Below are positions 15,383-24,798 of a stretch of 64,000 nucleotides of DNA, one piece after another. Location of the stretch: contig JAIQES010000009.1 of NCBI GenBank assembly GCA_020073705.1, positions 1 through 64,000 on the forward strand, written 5' to 3'. The notes beneath the pieces were generated by a model. It worked only from the letters and a program-made list of their open reading frames with translations, was not told the origin of the DNA and did not search any database. The translations under genes were made by a program, and so were the position numbers. The stretch is from Terriglobia bacterium. Lineage in GTDB: Bacteria; Acidobacteriota; Terriglobia; Acidiferrales; UBA7541. Positions within the stretch are counted from its first letter, which is position 1; every line of letters starts with the position of its first letter.

Positions 15383-16303
15383 CTAGCGGGACATTGCCGC
15401 TTTGCGTGCAGCCGCCGGCGGCTCATCGACTGCAAAATTTTGAATCGGCGTGAGAAACGTCTGAGAGATGCGGTCTTGCCAGCAGAGATGGTCTTCATCC
15501 CACAGCGCCCACAGGAATCCCAGAAGGCAGGTTCCAGCGGCAACCAGATAACCGAAACTCCTCCACACCATCTGCCGGGATGTTGGTACGCTGCCATCGA
15601 AGCTGACCACGTGCAGTCCGCGAAGCGTCATCCCAGGCGTGGAACCGCCGAAAACCGTGAACAGCGCAAAGTATTGCGCGTAAAACAGTATGAGTGTGAC
15701 AACGGTGACCACGGCGTCTAGCTTATTGAATCCGAGGCGGCCTCCCAGAGCCCAGAACAACGCGAGCATCCCGCCATAGCTGAACAGCAGGAGCGCGGCG
15801 TCCAGCAGTGCTGCAAGTCGGCGTTCGGATAGCGAAGCAACTGGGGAAAAGGCATCCGGTTGCGCTCCGAAACCCGGATGCGCAGCCGCCGCACGATGAA
15901 TTCCTGCAGCCGTGGATGCCATCTCATATCTTGGGATCGAGATCTCGACGCGCTCGGCGCGCTGCCGCCGTTGACGCGGCGGCTGCGCAGCAGGCGCCGG
16001 CGGAACAAATTCAGGGGCGGTGTCAGAATCTTCAACCGAGGGTGCGGAGACAGCCTCAAATGGAAGCGCAGACTGCAACTCAGCGGTTGCACCACCATGG
16101 CGGCGGGCACGATACGCATGAAGCCGGTTGGATACCTCGCGCCGCCATTCGGGCTGGACGGCTAGGTTGCCTTCCGTGCGAGTGACGACGCGACGCGAAA
16201 CAGCGGTCCGCCCCGTATAGCCCAGGGGTGCGTCACAAGAACAGCAAATCTCAGCCGGTTCGCCGTTAACGGCGCCGCAATGCTGGCAGGTTTTTATCAC
16301 CAT
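15383..16303 (-). CDS. RDD-family membrane protein with N-terminal zinc ribbon
   Basis: 306 aa. CQHCGAVNGEPAEICCSCDAPLGY (about residues 6-29; shown split as CQHC...CCSC) is a zinc ribbon. A long variable linker of about 120 residues rich in Pro, Ala and Arg follows. The RDD domain (about 155-290) starts with SERRLAALLDAALLLFSYGG, which holds the R and D of the family name, then two more hydrophobic helices and GSTPGMTLRGLHVVSFDG. A final helix and DRISQTFL end the domain. RDD proteins are small integral membrane proteins; some act as ion antiporters, most are unassigned. No operon partner: it diverges from lptD. Confidence 0.85.
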   Translation of the reverse strand: MVIKTCQHCGAVNGEPAEICCSCDAPLGYTGRTAVSRRVVTRTEGNLAVQPEWRREVSNRLHAYRARRHGGATAELQSALPFEAVSAPSVEDSDTAPEFVPPAPAAQPPRQRRQRAERVEISIPRYEMASTAAGIHRAAAAHPGFGAQPDAFSPVASLSERRLAALLDAALLLFSYGGMLALFWALGGRLGFNKLDAVVTVVTLILFYAQYFALFTVFGGSTPGMTLRGLHVVSFDGSVPTSRQMVWRSFGYLVAAGTCLLGFLWALWDEDHLCWQDRISQTFLTPIQNFAVDEPPAAARKAAMSR

Positions 16304-16483
16304 TTCCGTTTTGCGCTGCGGATGTCTCGCCGAACGGAAATCGGGAGTCCCAAAGATTTTAGCAGCGGTGCGAGCAGCGGAAAAGGAAATGCTTCGAATT
16401 GTCGCGAATTGGATACCCTCGGGCAGCCCGCAGTACGCGATCTGAATCTATGGAAAGCGGCGCTGCGGTCCGATTCACCAGCG

Positions 16484-16512
16484 TTGTAAGCATCCGGGGG
16501 GAATGCTAGGCT
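16484..16512 (+). promoter_or_regulatory. Candidate lptD promoter
   Basis: TTGTAA at 16484, 17-base spacer, TAGGCT at 16507 with TGC before it (extended -10). About 65 bases of leader precede the lptD start. Confidence 0.4.
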
Positions 16513-16577
16513 AGCGAGCTATTTCGAGCGAAGCTCTCCAGGATGGCCGTTCTCCGGGCGGGCGGCTGAGTTGACTC

Positions 16578-18914
16578 ATGGCCATCTTCCACAAGATCAC
16601 TGGCGCAGTTTCGGCGCGCATCCTCTGCGCCCTGCTCGCTGGCGCAACTCTGACGTGCGGCGCCGCGGCACAACAGGGGCTCCCGCCGGCCGGCGAAGCG
16701 ACGGTGCGTCTGGAAGCCGAACAGCAGCGCAAGGAAGGCGACCTATTTTTCGCCGACGGCAACGTCGAAATTCACTACCGCAACTATCGCTTGCGGTCCG
16801 ACCACGTGCAATACAACGCGAAGACCTACATGGCTGTTGCGCGCGGCCACGTCCAACTGGACGTGGACACGCAGCACTTGACCGCGGATTCGGCCGACTT
16901 CAACGTGCGGAGCGGTGAAGGCCGTTTCGAGCACGTACGGGGCGAAGTGAGAGCGGAACATCGGCCGAACGCCAACGTCCTAGTCTCGCCCAACCCGTTG
17001 GTGTTTGAGGCGCGCGAGGTACGGCGGCTCGACGACCGCACCTACATGATTGAGCAGGCGTGGCTGACCGTGTGTGACCCGGACAAGCCAACCTGGAAGT
17101 TCTTCAGCACACACGCCACGCTGCATGTAGATCGTTCGGTCGCCATGGTCAATGCCAACTTCCGCCTGTTCCGAATCCCGTTGTTGTATATGCCGTACGC
17201 GACGGCGCCCGCGGGGCGCAACCTGCGGCAATCCGGATTTCTGTTGCCGGAGTTCAGCGACACTTCGCTCAAGGGAGTTGTCTTGGGCGACGGCTATTAC
17301 TGGGCGCCAAGAAGCTGGACGGATATTTCTCTCGGCGGGGCATATCTCAGCCGCCGTGGATGGCAGCAGAACGTCGAATTTCGCGCGAAGCCCTGGGAGA
17401 ATGTGACTATTTCGGCAAGATATTTCGGCGTGGTAGACCGCGGGTTGCCAACCACTGTCATCAGCTCCTCGGGGAATTCCGTCGAGAAATTGGACAAGCA
17501 GGGCGGCCACAGCGCGCAGTTCAAACTCGACGCGCGCCTGCGTGACGGCTGGCGGGCCGTTGCGGATCTCAATCAGCTCACCTCGCAGATTTTTCAACTA
17601 GCCTTCGCACCCACGTTTGGCGAGGCAGTGAATTCGGAAGTGCGCACCTCGGCATTTCTAACGAATAACTTCCGCGGCTTCAGCGTCAATTTCGCCGCGG
17701 AGAACTATAAGAACTTCCAAGACGCACAGCCGCAAGTCGACGTGGTGGTACGCGGCGCTCCGGAGGCGCGGTTCAGTTCGGTGGACCAGGCGCCTTGGAA
17801 GCGCCTGCCGATTTATATGGGCGTGGATGCCTTCGCCGGAGCGGTACATCGCAGCGATGAAAATTTGGTAACGGATCCGGTGACGGGAGCGCAAAGTGTC
17901 GTGCCCAGAATTAATACGGGAGCAGCCGTGGAGCGCTCGGAATTCGCGCCACGCGTCGTCGTGCCGCTGCGCTGGGGGCCCTGGCTCGGGGTCACCACGA
18001 GCTACACGGTGCGCACCATGAGTTACGGCGCGCAAGTCCTCGCCGGTTCGGTGGTGAATGATCCTCTGCGCCGGACCACGGGCGAGTTGAGTATCGATCT
18101 CCGGCCGCCGACTTTCGAGCGCGTGTGGGAAAACCGGAGCGGGAAATGGAAACACACGATTGATCCGAAAATTACGTACAACTACGTGCGGGGCGTCAAC
18201 CAATTCGACCATTTCATTCGCTTCGACGAAGATGAAACGCTCACGGACACAAATGAATTCATGTACTCGATCACGCAACGGCTGTTCCACCGCGCGAGAG
18301 ACGGGCAGGCCGACGAACTTGTAAGCTGGAAGATCGCGCAGAAGTATTACTTCGATCCGACATTCAACGGCGCGCTCGTGCCCGGAACGCGCAACGTCTT
18401 CCAGGCACTCGATTCGATCACTCCGTTTGCCTTTGCGGATGAGCCGCGCCGCTTTTCACCGATCGACAGCGACCTCCGCATCACGCCCGGCGGCGCCTAC
18501 GATGCCGAGGTCCGATTGGATTACGATACCGTGCGTCAAAAGATCACCACGGCGGGCACGCTATTGAAACTTCGGCCTTACCAAAATTTCAACTTTACGC
18601 TGGCGCATTTTTCAATTGACAACTCTAATGTCCTGCAACCTCCCGCGAACCAGATCCGTTCGCTGGTGGGATACGGCGACTTGAACCGCCGCGGATGGAA
18701 CGCTTCTTTGGGCTTCAGTTACGACGTCAAGAAGGAGCTCTTGCAAAGTCAGCTTGTGCAGATTGGCTACAACGGCTCCTGCTGTGGGATCGCAATCGAG
18801 TATCGCCGTCTGGCGCTCGGTCCGATTCGCACGGAAAACCAGTTTCGCGTGGCTCTGACCATCGCTAACATCGGGACTTTCGGAAATCTCCGCCGGCAGG
18901 AAAAGATTTTCTAG
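16578..18914 (+). CDS. lptD: LPS-assembly protein LptD
   Basis: 778 aa, normal length. A signal peptide (ILCALLAGATLTCGAAAQ) is followed by an LptA/OstA-like beta-jellyroll (about residues 45-150: LFFADGNVEIHYRNYRLRSD, DTQHLTADSADFNVRSGEGR). The C-terminal barrel domain begins near VMVNANFRLFRIPLLYMPYA (written here from AMVNANF) with GRNLRQSGFLLPEFSDTSLK, then many aromatic-ended strands to the C-terminus. A CC pair (SCCGIAIEYRR, near residue 735) matches the C-terminal cysteine motif of LptD; the N-terminal partner pair is not obvious. LptD inserts lipopolysaccharide into the outer leaflet together with LptE, so this organism should make LPS. A candidate promoter lies at 16484-16512. It is followed 51 bases later by an amidase gene. 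Confidence 0.92.
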   Translation: MAIFHKITGAVSARILCALLAGATLTCGAAAQQGLPPAGEATVRLEAEQQRKEGDLFFADGNVEIHYRNYRLRSDHVQYNAKTYMAVARGHVQLDVDTQHLTADSADFNVRSGEGRFEHVRGEVRAEHRPNANVLVSPNPLVFEAREVRRLDDRTYMIEQAWLTVCDPDKPTWKFFSTHATLHVDRSVAMVNANFRLFRIPLLYMPYATAPAGRNLRQSGFLLPEFSDTSLKGVVLGDGYYWAPRSWTDISLGGAYLSRRGWQQNVEFRAKPWENVTISARYFGVVDRGLPTTVISSSGNSVEKLDKQGGHSAQFKLDARLRDGWRAVADLNQLTSQIFQLAFAPTFGEAVNSEVRTSAFLTNNFRGFSVNFAAENYKNFQDAQPQVDVVVRGAPEARFSSVDQAPWKRLPIYMGVDAFAGAVHRSDENLVTDPVTGAQSVVPRINTGAAVERSEFAPRVVVPLRWGPWLGVTTSYTVRTMSYGAQVLAGSVVNDPLRRTTGELSIDLRPPTFERVWENRSGKWKHTIDPKITYNYVRGVNQFDHFIRFDEDETLTDTNEFMYSITQRLFHRARDGQADELVSWKIAQKYYFDPTFNGALVPGTRNVFQALDSITPFAFADEPRRFSPIDSDLRITPGGAYDAEVRLDYDTVRQKITTAGTLLKLRPYQNFNFTLAHFSIDNSNVLQPPANQIRSLVGYGDLNRRGWNASLGFSYDVKKELLQSQLVQIGYNGSCCGIAIEYRRLALGPIRTENQFRVALTIANIGTFGNLRRQEKIF

Positions 18915-18965
18915 CGGTTCGGCACTTGAGATCACACAGCGGCGTTCGAATCCGGGAGAGACGCA

Positions 18966-20405
18966 ATGACGAATGAAGGGCTCCTCGCATTTGCCACAAT
19001 CGAAGAACTCGCCGCACGCTTGGCGAAACATGAAGTTTCGCCCGTCAATCTGACCGAGCAGTTTCTGCGCCGCATCGAGCGGCACAACCCGCAACTCAAC
19101 GCATATCTAACCGTCACGGCAGAGCGCGCGCTTACTGCCGCGCGGCGCGCGGAGAAGGAGTTGACCCGCAGCCGCAGCAGGCCAAGCGGCCGGCATCGTC
19201 CGCTTCTCGGAATTCCCATCGCGCTCAAGGACAACATCTGGACGCGCGGCATCCGCACGACAGCGGGATCGAAGGTCATGCGCGATTTCGTTCCGGCCGA
19301 AGACGCAACCGTTGCGCGGAAGCTTGCCCGCGCGGGCGCCATCCTGCTCGGCAAGACCAATATGCACGAATTCGCCTACGGGATTACGAACAACAACGCG
19401 CATTATGGCCCTGTGCATAATCCTTGGGGACTCGATCGGATTTCCGGTGGCTCGAGCGGCGGCTCCGCCGCAGCCATTGCAGCGGGTCTCTGTGTGGCGT
19501 CTGTAGGCACCGATACGGGCGGCTCGATTCGAATTCCGTCCGCGATGTGCGGGATTGTAGGGCTGAAGCCGACCTTCGGGCGCGTGAGCGTATACGGCAC
19601 GGTGCCGCTGGCTCCGACTTTTGACCACGTCGGCCCCCTCGCGCGCAGCGTCGCGGACGCCGCGATCTTGCTCGGCCTGCTCGCCGGACGCGATCCGCTG
19701 GACCCGGCATCCTCGGCGCGGCGTGTGGAAAATTTCAGCGCCGCTCTCTGCAAGCCCATTCGGAAATTCCGCCTCGGCCGCCCGCGTGAATATTTCTGGG
19801 AAAAACTCGACGGCGAAGTGCGCCACGCAACGGAAGCAGCCGTGCGCGACATGGAAAAGCATGGCGCAACGGTCCGTGAAATCTCCCTGCCGCATTTGGG
19901 CGAATCGGTCGAGGCTTCCACGAATATTTCTCTTGCCGAAACGCGCCACTTCCATGAAGCGGCGGGTTATTTCCCCGCGCACGCGGACGAATACAGCGAA
20001 GAAGTACGGCAGCGCCTCGATGCGGGTGGGAACGTGCTCGCCGTGAAGTATCTGGATGGGCTCGCCGCGCAGAAACGCGTGCGCGCAGAATTTGACGCCG
20101 CATTTCGCGAGGTGGACGCGATTATAGCGCCCACGGTTCCGGTTCCGGCGCCGCCAATCGGCGCGGAATTCGTCGACATTGACGGCGAGCAGCACGGCGT
20201 CCGCCCCGCATTAGTGGGGATGAATCGCCCGGCAAACTTCACCGGTCATCCTGCGATTTCGGTGCCGTGCGGTTTCACCCGGGATGGCTTGCCCGTCGGC
20301 CTTCAATTGATCGGCCGCGCATTCGACGAAGCCACGCTGCTGCGCATTGCGCTTTCTTACGAACGCGCGCACGGTTGGCGTGTGCGCCACCCTCGCATCG
20401 ATTAA
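18966..20405 (+). CDS. Amidase (amidase signature family, GatA-like)
   Basis: 479 aa. The Ser-cisSer-Lys triad is visible: the lysine in GIPIALKDNIWTRGIRTTAG (about residues 81-100), the cis-serine in RISGGSSGGSAAAIAAGLCV (about 158-177) and the nucleophile in GTDTGGSIRIPSAMCGIVGL (about 181-200). A final GHPAISVPCGFTRDGLPVGL is typical. GatA would work with GatB and GatC to form Gln-tRNA(Gln); those genes are not nearby, and lone GatA-like genes are often general amidases. The start ATG at 18966 follows GGGAGAG. Substrate not readable. Whether it is the true gatA would be settled by looking for a second copy beside gatC. Confidence 0.88.
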   Translation: MTNEGLLAFATIEELAARLAKHEVSPVNLTEQFLRRIERHNPQLNAYLTVTAERALTAARRAEKELTRSRSRPSGRHRPLLGIPIALKDNIWTRGIRTTAGSKVMRDFVPAEDATVARKLARAGAILLGKTNMHEFAYGITNNNAHYGPVHNPWGLDRISGGSSGGSAAAIAAGLCVASVGTDTGGSIRIPSAMCGIVGLKPTFGRVSVYGTVPLAPTFDHVGPLARSVADAAILLGLLAGRDPLDPASSARRVENFSAALCKPIRKFRLGRPREYFWEKLDGEVRHATEAAVRDMEKHGATVREISLPHLGESVEASTNISLAETRHFHEAAGYFPAHADEYSEEVRQRLDAGGNVLAVKYLDGLAAQKRVRAEFDAAFREVDAIIAPTVPVPAPPIGAEFVDIDGEQHGVRPALVGMNRPANFTGHPAISVPCGFTRDGLPVGLQLIGRAFDEATLLRIALSYERAHGWRVRHPRID

Positions 20406-20595
20406 TCTGCCGCACAATGCGAACCGTCAGTGCCTTTTCGCGGCAGCCGCCGGACCTCGTGCCAGTGAAGGATTCCACAAGGCATGCACGTGCCTCGGAT
20501 AAATGCGCTGTGGATTGAATCTTCGGGGTATCCGCAACTGTCCGAATGATACAATATTTATTTGAAAGCGTGGCTCGCCGGAGGCCATTGACCTG

Positions 20596-21504
20596 ATGCA
20601 AGTTTCTATTCTTTACGCCTTCGTGGCAGGGATTATTTCGTTCCTGTCTCCTTGTGTACTGCCTCTGGTGCCTGGATACGTCTCCATGCTTTCGGGGATC
20701 GGGGTCGAACAACTCCGAGCGGGCCAACCGGCGCGTAACAGCCTGTTCTTCTCGTCGCTGGCATTCGTTGCGGGATTCTCTGTCGTCTTCATCAGTTTTG
20801 GGGCTTCAGCGAGCGCAGTGGGCCAGTTTTTGCTGCAGCATAAATCGGTGATGGGGCCTGTGGCCGGAGCTGTCATCATCCTGTTCGGGCTGCATTTGGT
20901 CGGCTGGCTGATCAAGATTCCTGTGAACGCGGGACTGGTGATCGGCGGCGTGCTGGCGTTTGGGGCTGCGATCCTGTGGCGCCGTTCCGGGACCGAAGCC
21001 GCGGGGCCCGCGGGGTTGTTCGGCTCGGTGCAATTGTTTTCGGTTGCGCTCATTTTCCTTGTGGGTCCATCGCTGACGCGCTGGCTCAACCGCGACGTCC
21101 GCTTCCGCAATCTTGGCGGCCGGACGGAAGAAGAAGCCAAATCCGGCGGGGCATTCTCGGGTGTGACCAGCGGCTTCCTGCTCGGCTTCGCATTTGCCTT
21201 TGGTTGGACGCCCTGTATTGGTCCGATCCTCGCCGCCGTACTCGTTCTGGCGGCGAACGCCGAGACGGTTTCTCGCGGCGTTTTTCTTCTCGCGGTCTAT
21301 TCGGCCGGCCTCGCGGTTCCGTTCCTGCTGACCGCGATCGGGATCAACAGGTTCCTGCGTTTTTATCAGCGCTTCCGGCGCCATCTGCACACCGTTGAAG
21401 TTTTAAGCGGCGTGTTGCTGTTGTTCGTCGGAGGGCTGATTTTCATGAACCGACTGACCTGGCTATCAGGCAAACTGGGTTTTCTGAATCGTTTCGCGCT
21501 ATAG
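20596..21504 (+). CDS. ccdA: CcdA-family thiol-disulfide transporter
   Basis: 302 aa with about seven or eight hydrophobic helices. The two redox cysteines sit in SFLSPCVLPLVPGYVSML (about residues 16-33) and FGWTPCIGPILAAVLV (about 204-219), the hallmark of CcdA/DsbD-beta proteins. It carries electrons from cytoplasmic thioredoxin across the inner membrane to periplasmic partners. It is longer than minimal CcdA (~240 aa), with a loop around residues 110-190 that includes one extra hydrophobic segment. GGAGG lies 11 bases upstream. A TlpA protein follows after 11 bases and a DsbD-alpha-like domain protein three genes on, so this is a split DsbD-type relay, perhaps for cytochrome c maturation. 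Confidence 0.92.
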   Translation: MQVSILYAFVAGIISFLSPCVLPLVPGYVSMLSGIGVEQLRAGQPARNSLFFSSLAFVAGFSVVFISFGASASAVGQFLLQHKSVMGPVAGAVIILFGLHLVGWLIKIPVNAGLVIGGVLAFGAAILWRRSGTEAAGPAGLFGSVQLFSVALIFLVGPSLTRWLNRDVRFRNLGGRTEEEAKSGGAFSGVTSGFLLGFAFAFGWTPCIGPILAAVLVLAANAETVSRGVFLLAVYSAGLAVPFLLTAIGINRFLRFYQRFRRHLHTVEVLSGVLLLFVGGLIFMNRLTWLSGKLGFLNRFAL

Positions 21505-21515
21505 GAGTTTCTGGG

Positions 21516-22073
21516 ATGAAAAAGGGCCTCCTTGTTAGTCTCGGTGTGATTGCGTTGCTTGCGATCATGGTGTGGGCCGATCGAAAATTTCCGGCGGTCG
21601 GAAGGCCGGCGGCGAATACGCCCAGCGCGGCCAGCGAAGCCCCGATGCCCGCCGTCGTTATCAAGGATCTGAACGATCGGGACGTGACGCTTGATCAGTA
21701 CAAGGGACAGGTGGTCCTGGTGAACTTCTGGGCCACGTGGTGCGCGCCCTGCAAGATCGAAATCCCCTGGATGATCGAGTTTCAGGATAAGTATGGCCCG
21801 CGCGGCTTCACCATCCTGGGGGTTTCGATGGATGAAGAGGGCAAGAAAGTGGTCGAGCCCTTCGTCGAAAAAGAGCGTTTTGACGTAAGTGGGCAGAAAG
21901 AAGCGATGAATTATCCGATTCTGCTCGGCAGCGATTCCATCGCGGACAAGTTCGGAGGCATCATGGGTCTGCCCACCAGCATGCTCTACACGCGCGATGG
22001 CAAGAAGATCAAGACGATCGTTGGCCTGGTCAATCACGATGACATTTCCAAGGCCATCGAGGGCCTGCTCTAG
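21516..22073 (+). CDS. TlpA/ResA-like membrane-anchored thioredoxin
   Basis: 185 aa. Preceded by AGGAG. One signal anchor (GLLVSLGVIALLAIMVW), then a thioredoxin fold. The active site is VNFWATWCAPCKIEIPWMIE (about residues 69-88), a WCxPC motif of TlpA type. VSMDEEGKKVVEPF and GIMGLPTSMLYTRDGK (cis-Pro loop) follow. It reduces periplasmic disulfides, receiving electrons from the upstream CcdA. Same operon; only 11 bases separate the genes. Confidence 0.92.
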   Translation: MKKGLLVSLGVIALLAIMVWADRKFPAVGRPAANTPSAASEAPMPAVVIKDLNDRDVTLDQYKGQVVLVNFWATWCAPCKIEIPWMIEFQDKYGPRGFTILGVSMDEEGKKVVEPFVEKERFDVSGQKEAMNYPILLGSDSIADKFGGIMGLPTSMLYTRDGKKIKTIVGLVNHDDISKAIEGLL

Positions 22074-22118
22074 GCCTCTTCCTTGCTCGTCCGGACGCTT
22101 CGCGGTACTGTTCTTGCC

Positions 22119-22448
22119 ATGGTTGAAAAAGAGTTCCAGAAACGCTGTGATGCCGCCTTTGAAGGTCTCCGCCGGCGGCTGGCGGAGCTTGGCGACGTTC
22201 ACGGATTCGAAGTCGAGGGCGGAAACGGAAAACTCGAAGTGCTGTTCGATCAGCCCGAAGAAACGAAATTCGTCATCAGCCCGAACGCGCCAGTGCGCCA
22301 GATCTGGATTTCCGCACTCTCCACCAGTTTCAAGCTCTCCTGGTCGGATGCAGCCGGGGCTTTCGTTTTTGAAAAAACCGGAGAGACGCTGATGCAGCTC
22401 ATGGGCCGCATCCTCACCGAGCAACTCGGCAGCCCTGTGAGCGTCTAA
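22119..22448 (+). CDS. cyaY: Frataxin-like iron donor protein CyaY
   Basis: 109 aa from the ATG at 22119, which aligns with the family start; the frame is open back to a TTG at 22083. The pattern follows CyaY: helix MVEKEFQKRCDAAFEGLRRR, a strand pair ending KLEVLFDQPEETKFVISPNA, the conserved PVRQIWISALSTSFKLSW with its tryptophan, and a final helix GETLMQLMGRILTEQLG. CyaY/frataxin binds iron and tunes the cysteine desulfurase in Fe-S cluster assembly. The first helix is more basic than in E. coli CyaY, so the acidic iron-binding ridge looks weakened. It lies between a TlpA gene and a DsbD-alpha gene, an unusual place. Confidence 0.78.
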   Translation: MVEKEFQKRCDAAFEGLRRRLAELGDVHGFEVEGGNGKLEVLFDQPEETKFVISPNAPVRQIWISALSTSFKLSWSDAAGAFVFEKTGETLMQLMGRILTEQLGSPVSV

Positions 22449-22453
22449 TAGGC

Positions 22454-23107
22454 ATGATCCTCTTATCCCAGGACGTCCCGCAGAGCTCCGGCCTCTCGAC
22501 GAATGCCGCTGTTCTTGTTCGCAGCATCCGCGGGCCAAAGCGGCGCGCGTTTTTCACATTCCTCGTGTTCGTGGCTCTGGCCGCAACCGCGCCCGCGCAG
22601 GACAAGGCCTATCCACGGGCGGCAAGTGTGCTCCAGCCACAAGCGTACGTTTCGCTTCAACCCGTGCCGCGCGGCCGTTCCTTTGAGGTCGCCATAGTCG
22701 CCAAGATTACTCCCGGCTTCCACGTCAATGCGCACGAGCCGTCGGAAGACTATCTGATCCCCACCAAAATCACGGCGGACCTCCCTCCCGGCATTGTCCT
22801 TTTGGAAACGGCTTATCCACGGGGAGTGATGCGCGGCTTCCGGTTTGCGAAAACACCACTGCGCGTATACGACGGCTCATTCACCGTGCGGATGAAACTG
22901 CGCGCTGAAGCGGGTGCGCCGCTCGGGCGGCAAAAAATAGGCCTTACGGTTGCCTACCAGGCGTGCAACCAGGACGCCTGTCTGCCGCCGACAAAAATTC
23001 CGGCCACGGCTGAACTTGAAATTGCCGCCATGGGCGCGCCCGCCCATCCGGCGAACGCCGGAATCTTTCCCCCGGCGTCTCCGATGGAGTTCCCTTCACA
23101 GCGCTAG
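22454..23107 (+). CDS. DsbD N-terminal (alpha) domain protein
   Basis: 217 aa. A signal peptide with a hydrophobic core (FFTFLVFVALAATAPAQ, about residues 35-51) follows a longer-than-usual N-terminus, so the start may be downstream. The DsbD-alpha immunoglobulin-like domain covers about 65-200: GFHVNAHEPSEDYLIPTKIT, then VAYQACNQDACLPPTKIPAT, whose two cysteines are the redox pair. In DsbD this domain takes electrons from the membrane domain and reduces DsbC or CcmG. Here it is a separate protein encoded three genes after the CcdA-type membrane part, so DsbD is split. Six bases after cyaY; same operon. Confidence 0.87.
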   Translation: MILLSQDVPQSSGLSTNAAVLVRSIRGPKRRAFFTFLVFVALAATAPAQDKAYPRAASVLQPQAYVSLQPVPRGRSFEVAIVAKITPGFHVNAHEPSEDYLIPTKITADLPPGIVLLETAYPRGVMRGFRFAKTPLRVYDGSFTVRMKLRAEAGAPLGRQKIGLTVAYQACNQDACLPPTKIPATAELEIAAMGAPAHPANAGIFPPASPMEFPSQR

Positions 23108-23139
23108 ATTTTTTGGCGGAGGCTTTTTTTGCCGCAGGG

Positions 23140-24633
23140 TCAGCGCGCGGCGAGCGCTTTGACGGCGCGGCGCAGGCGGCTGACTACACGCTCCTGCCCG
23201 AGCACGACCATCGTTTCGAACAGCGGCGGCGCCACGGCCTGCCCTACAATTGCGACGCGCGCCGCGTTGATCAGCAGACCGGCCTTGACGCCTTCGGCCG
23301 CGGCCAGTTCGCGTAACACGTGGTCGCACCCGTCGTGGTTCCAGTCGGGGAGCAACGCGAGGCCATCCGCAAGCTTGTCGAGCATCCCGCCCAGGCGCTC
23401 ATCCTTCCAGAACTTCTCGCAGGCCCGCGGATCGTAGTCGAACGAATCGCTGAAGAATGCGCGAGCCCACGTCGAGAAATCCGGCAGCAGGCGCGTGCGC
23501 GGGCGCAGCAGGTCCACGGTCTTCGAGAACCACTCGCGTTTCGCCGCCGCCCACTCCGGTTGCCAGAGTTTCGCGCGTTCGAGCTCGCCCTGCACGGCGG
23601 GCAGCAGGTCGTCAATCGGCAGCTTCTGCAGATATTGCGTGTTGTACCACTCGAGCTTGGCGCGATCGAACACGCCATTGTTGCGGCTCACGCCTTCGAG
23701 CGAGAAACGAGAAACGAGTTCGGAGGTGCGCAGGAATTCGGTGTCGTCGCCCGGCGACCACCCGAGCAGCGCAAGAAAATTACGGAATGCTTCAGGAAGG
23801 AATCCCTCATCGCGGTAAGAGCCCACGCTGGTAGCGCCGTGGCGTTTCGAAAGCCGCGTGCGGTCCGCGCCGAGGATCAGCGGCACGTGCGCAAAGACGG
23901 GGGGCGCGGCGCGCATCGCGCGATACAGCAGCACCTGCTTCGGCGTGTTGGAGATGTGATCGGAGCCGCGGATCACATGCGTGATGCGCATGTCGATGTC
24001 ATCGACGACGACGCTCAGTTGGTAGGTCGGCGCGCCGTGCCCCTGGTCTTCTTTTGGCGAACGCAGGAGAACGAAATCTTCGATCTCCTCATTCGCCACT
24101 TCGTGCGGGCCGAACACCGCATCGTTAAATCTCGTGGTCGCATCAAGAGGGACACGGAATCGGATGGCCGGCTTTTGATTGGACGGGGCAGGCTTGCCGG
24201 TGCGGCACGCGCAGCGCGTGACGCGACGCGGCCCCGCTTCCTTCTTCGCGTCTTCTGTTTCCTCGACCGCGTCGCCGCCCGCGTATTTCTCCGGCGGACA
24301 ATAGCAGAGATACGCCGCGCCGGAAGCAAGCAGCTTTTCTGCTGCGGCGCGGTGCAAATCCAGGCGCTGCGATTGGAAGTACGGCCCTTCATCCCAATCG
24401 ACACCCAGCCACCGCAATCCGTCGAGAATTCCTTCCACCAGTTCCGGCCGGTTCCGTTCGAGATCGGTGTCCTCAACGCGCAGGATCAACGTGCCACCCT
24501 GCCGGCGCGCAAATAGCCAGTTGAAGAGCGCCGTGCGCGCTCCTCCAACATGCAGATAGCCTGTCGGCGAGGGTGCAAATCTCACGCGAACACCGCCCAA
24601 AGGAATTCCTAACGCGTTCGAAGTGGTGGCCAT
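23140..24633 (-). CDS. gltX: Glutamyl-tRNA synthetase
   Basis: About 497 aa from the ATG at 24633; the frame is open 44 codons further. The start is chosen because RVRFAPSPTGYLHVGGARTA, the class-I HIGH-type motif (HVGG), should be close to the N-terminus. The KMSKS loop reads RTRLSKRHGATSVGSY (near residue 260). The discriminating domain and helical anticodon-binding domain follow to the C-terminus. It charges tRNA-Glu (and tRNA-Gln in organisms that use GatCAB). A residue run CRCACRTG-like with cysteines near 125-150 matches the zinc-binding insert of some GluRS. Single gene facing the ccdA operon tail to tail. Confidence 0.93.
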   Translation of the reverse strand: MATTSNALGIPLGGVRVRFAPSPTGYLHVGGARTALFNWLFARRQGGTLILRVEDTDLERNRPELVEGILDGLRWLGVDWDEGPYFQSQRLDLHRAAAEKLLASGAAYLCYCPPEKYAGGDAVEETEDAKKEAGPRRVTRCACRTGKPAPSNQKPAIRFRVPLDATTRFNDAVFGPHEVANEEIEDFVLLRSPKEDQGHGAPTYQLSVVVDDIDMRITHVIRGSDHISNTPKQVLLYRAMRAAPPVFAHVPLILGADRTRLSKRHGATSVGSYRDEGFLPEAFRNFLALLGWSPGDDTEFLRTSELVSRFSLEGVSRNNGVFDRAKLEWYNTQYLQKLPIDDLLPAVQGELERAKLWQPEWAAAKREWFSKTVDLLRPRTRLLPDFSTWARAFFSDSFDYDPRACEKFWKDERLGGMLDKLADGLALLPDWNHDGCDHVLRELAAAEGVKAGLLINAARVAIVGQAVAPPLFETMVVLGQERVVSRLRRAVKALAAR

Positions 24634-24798
24634 ACGTTCTGTTGGTATCTCCCGCGATGAAAAACGCCCCATCTTAGCCGAACCTGAGCCGGAACGCGAG
24701 CGCCCCGTATTGGGACTGTCGCATGATGGCAGGACAAACACTTTTTCATCAGGAGTAGCGGGCAATTTTTCTTAGGAATGACAATGTGCCAAACGAGG

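Noticed and set aside
23320-24516. 398-codon plus-strand frame
   Set aside because: Antisense to gltX; no recognisable domain.
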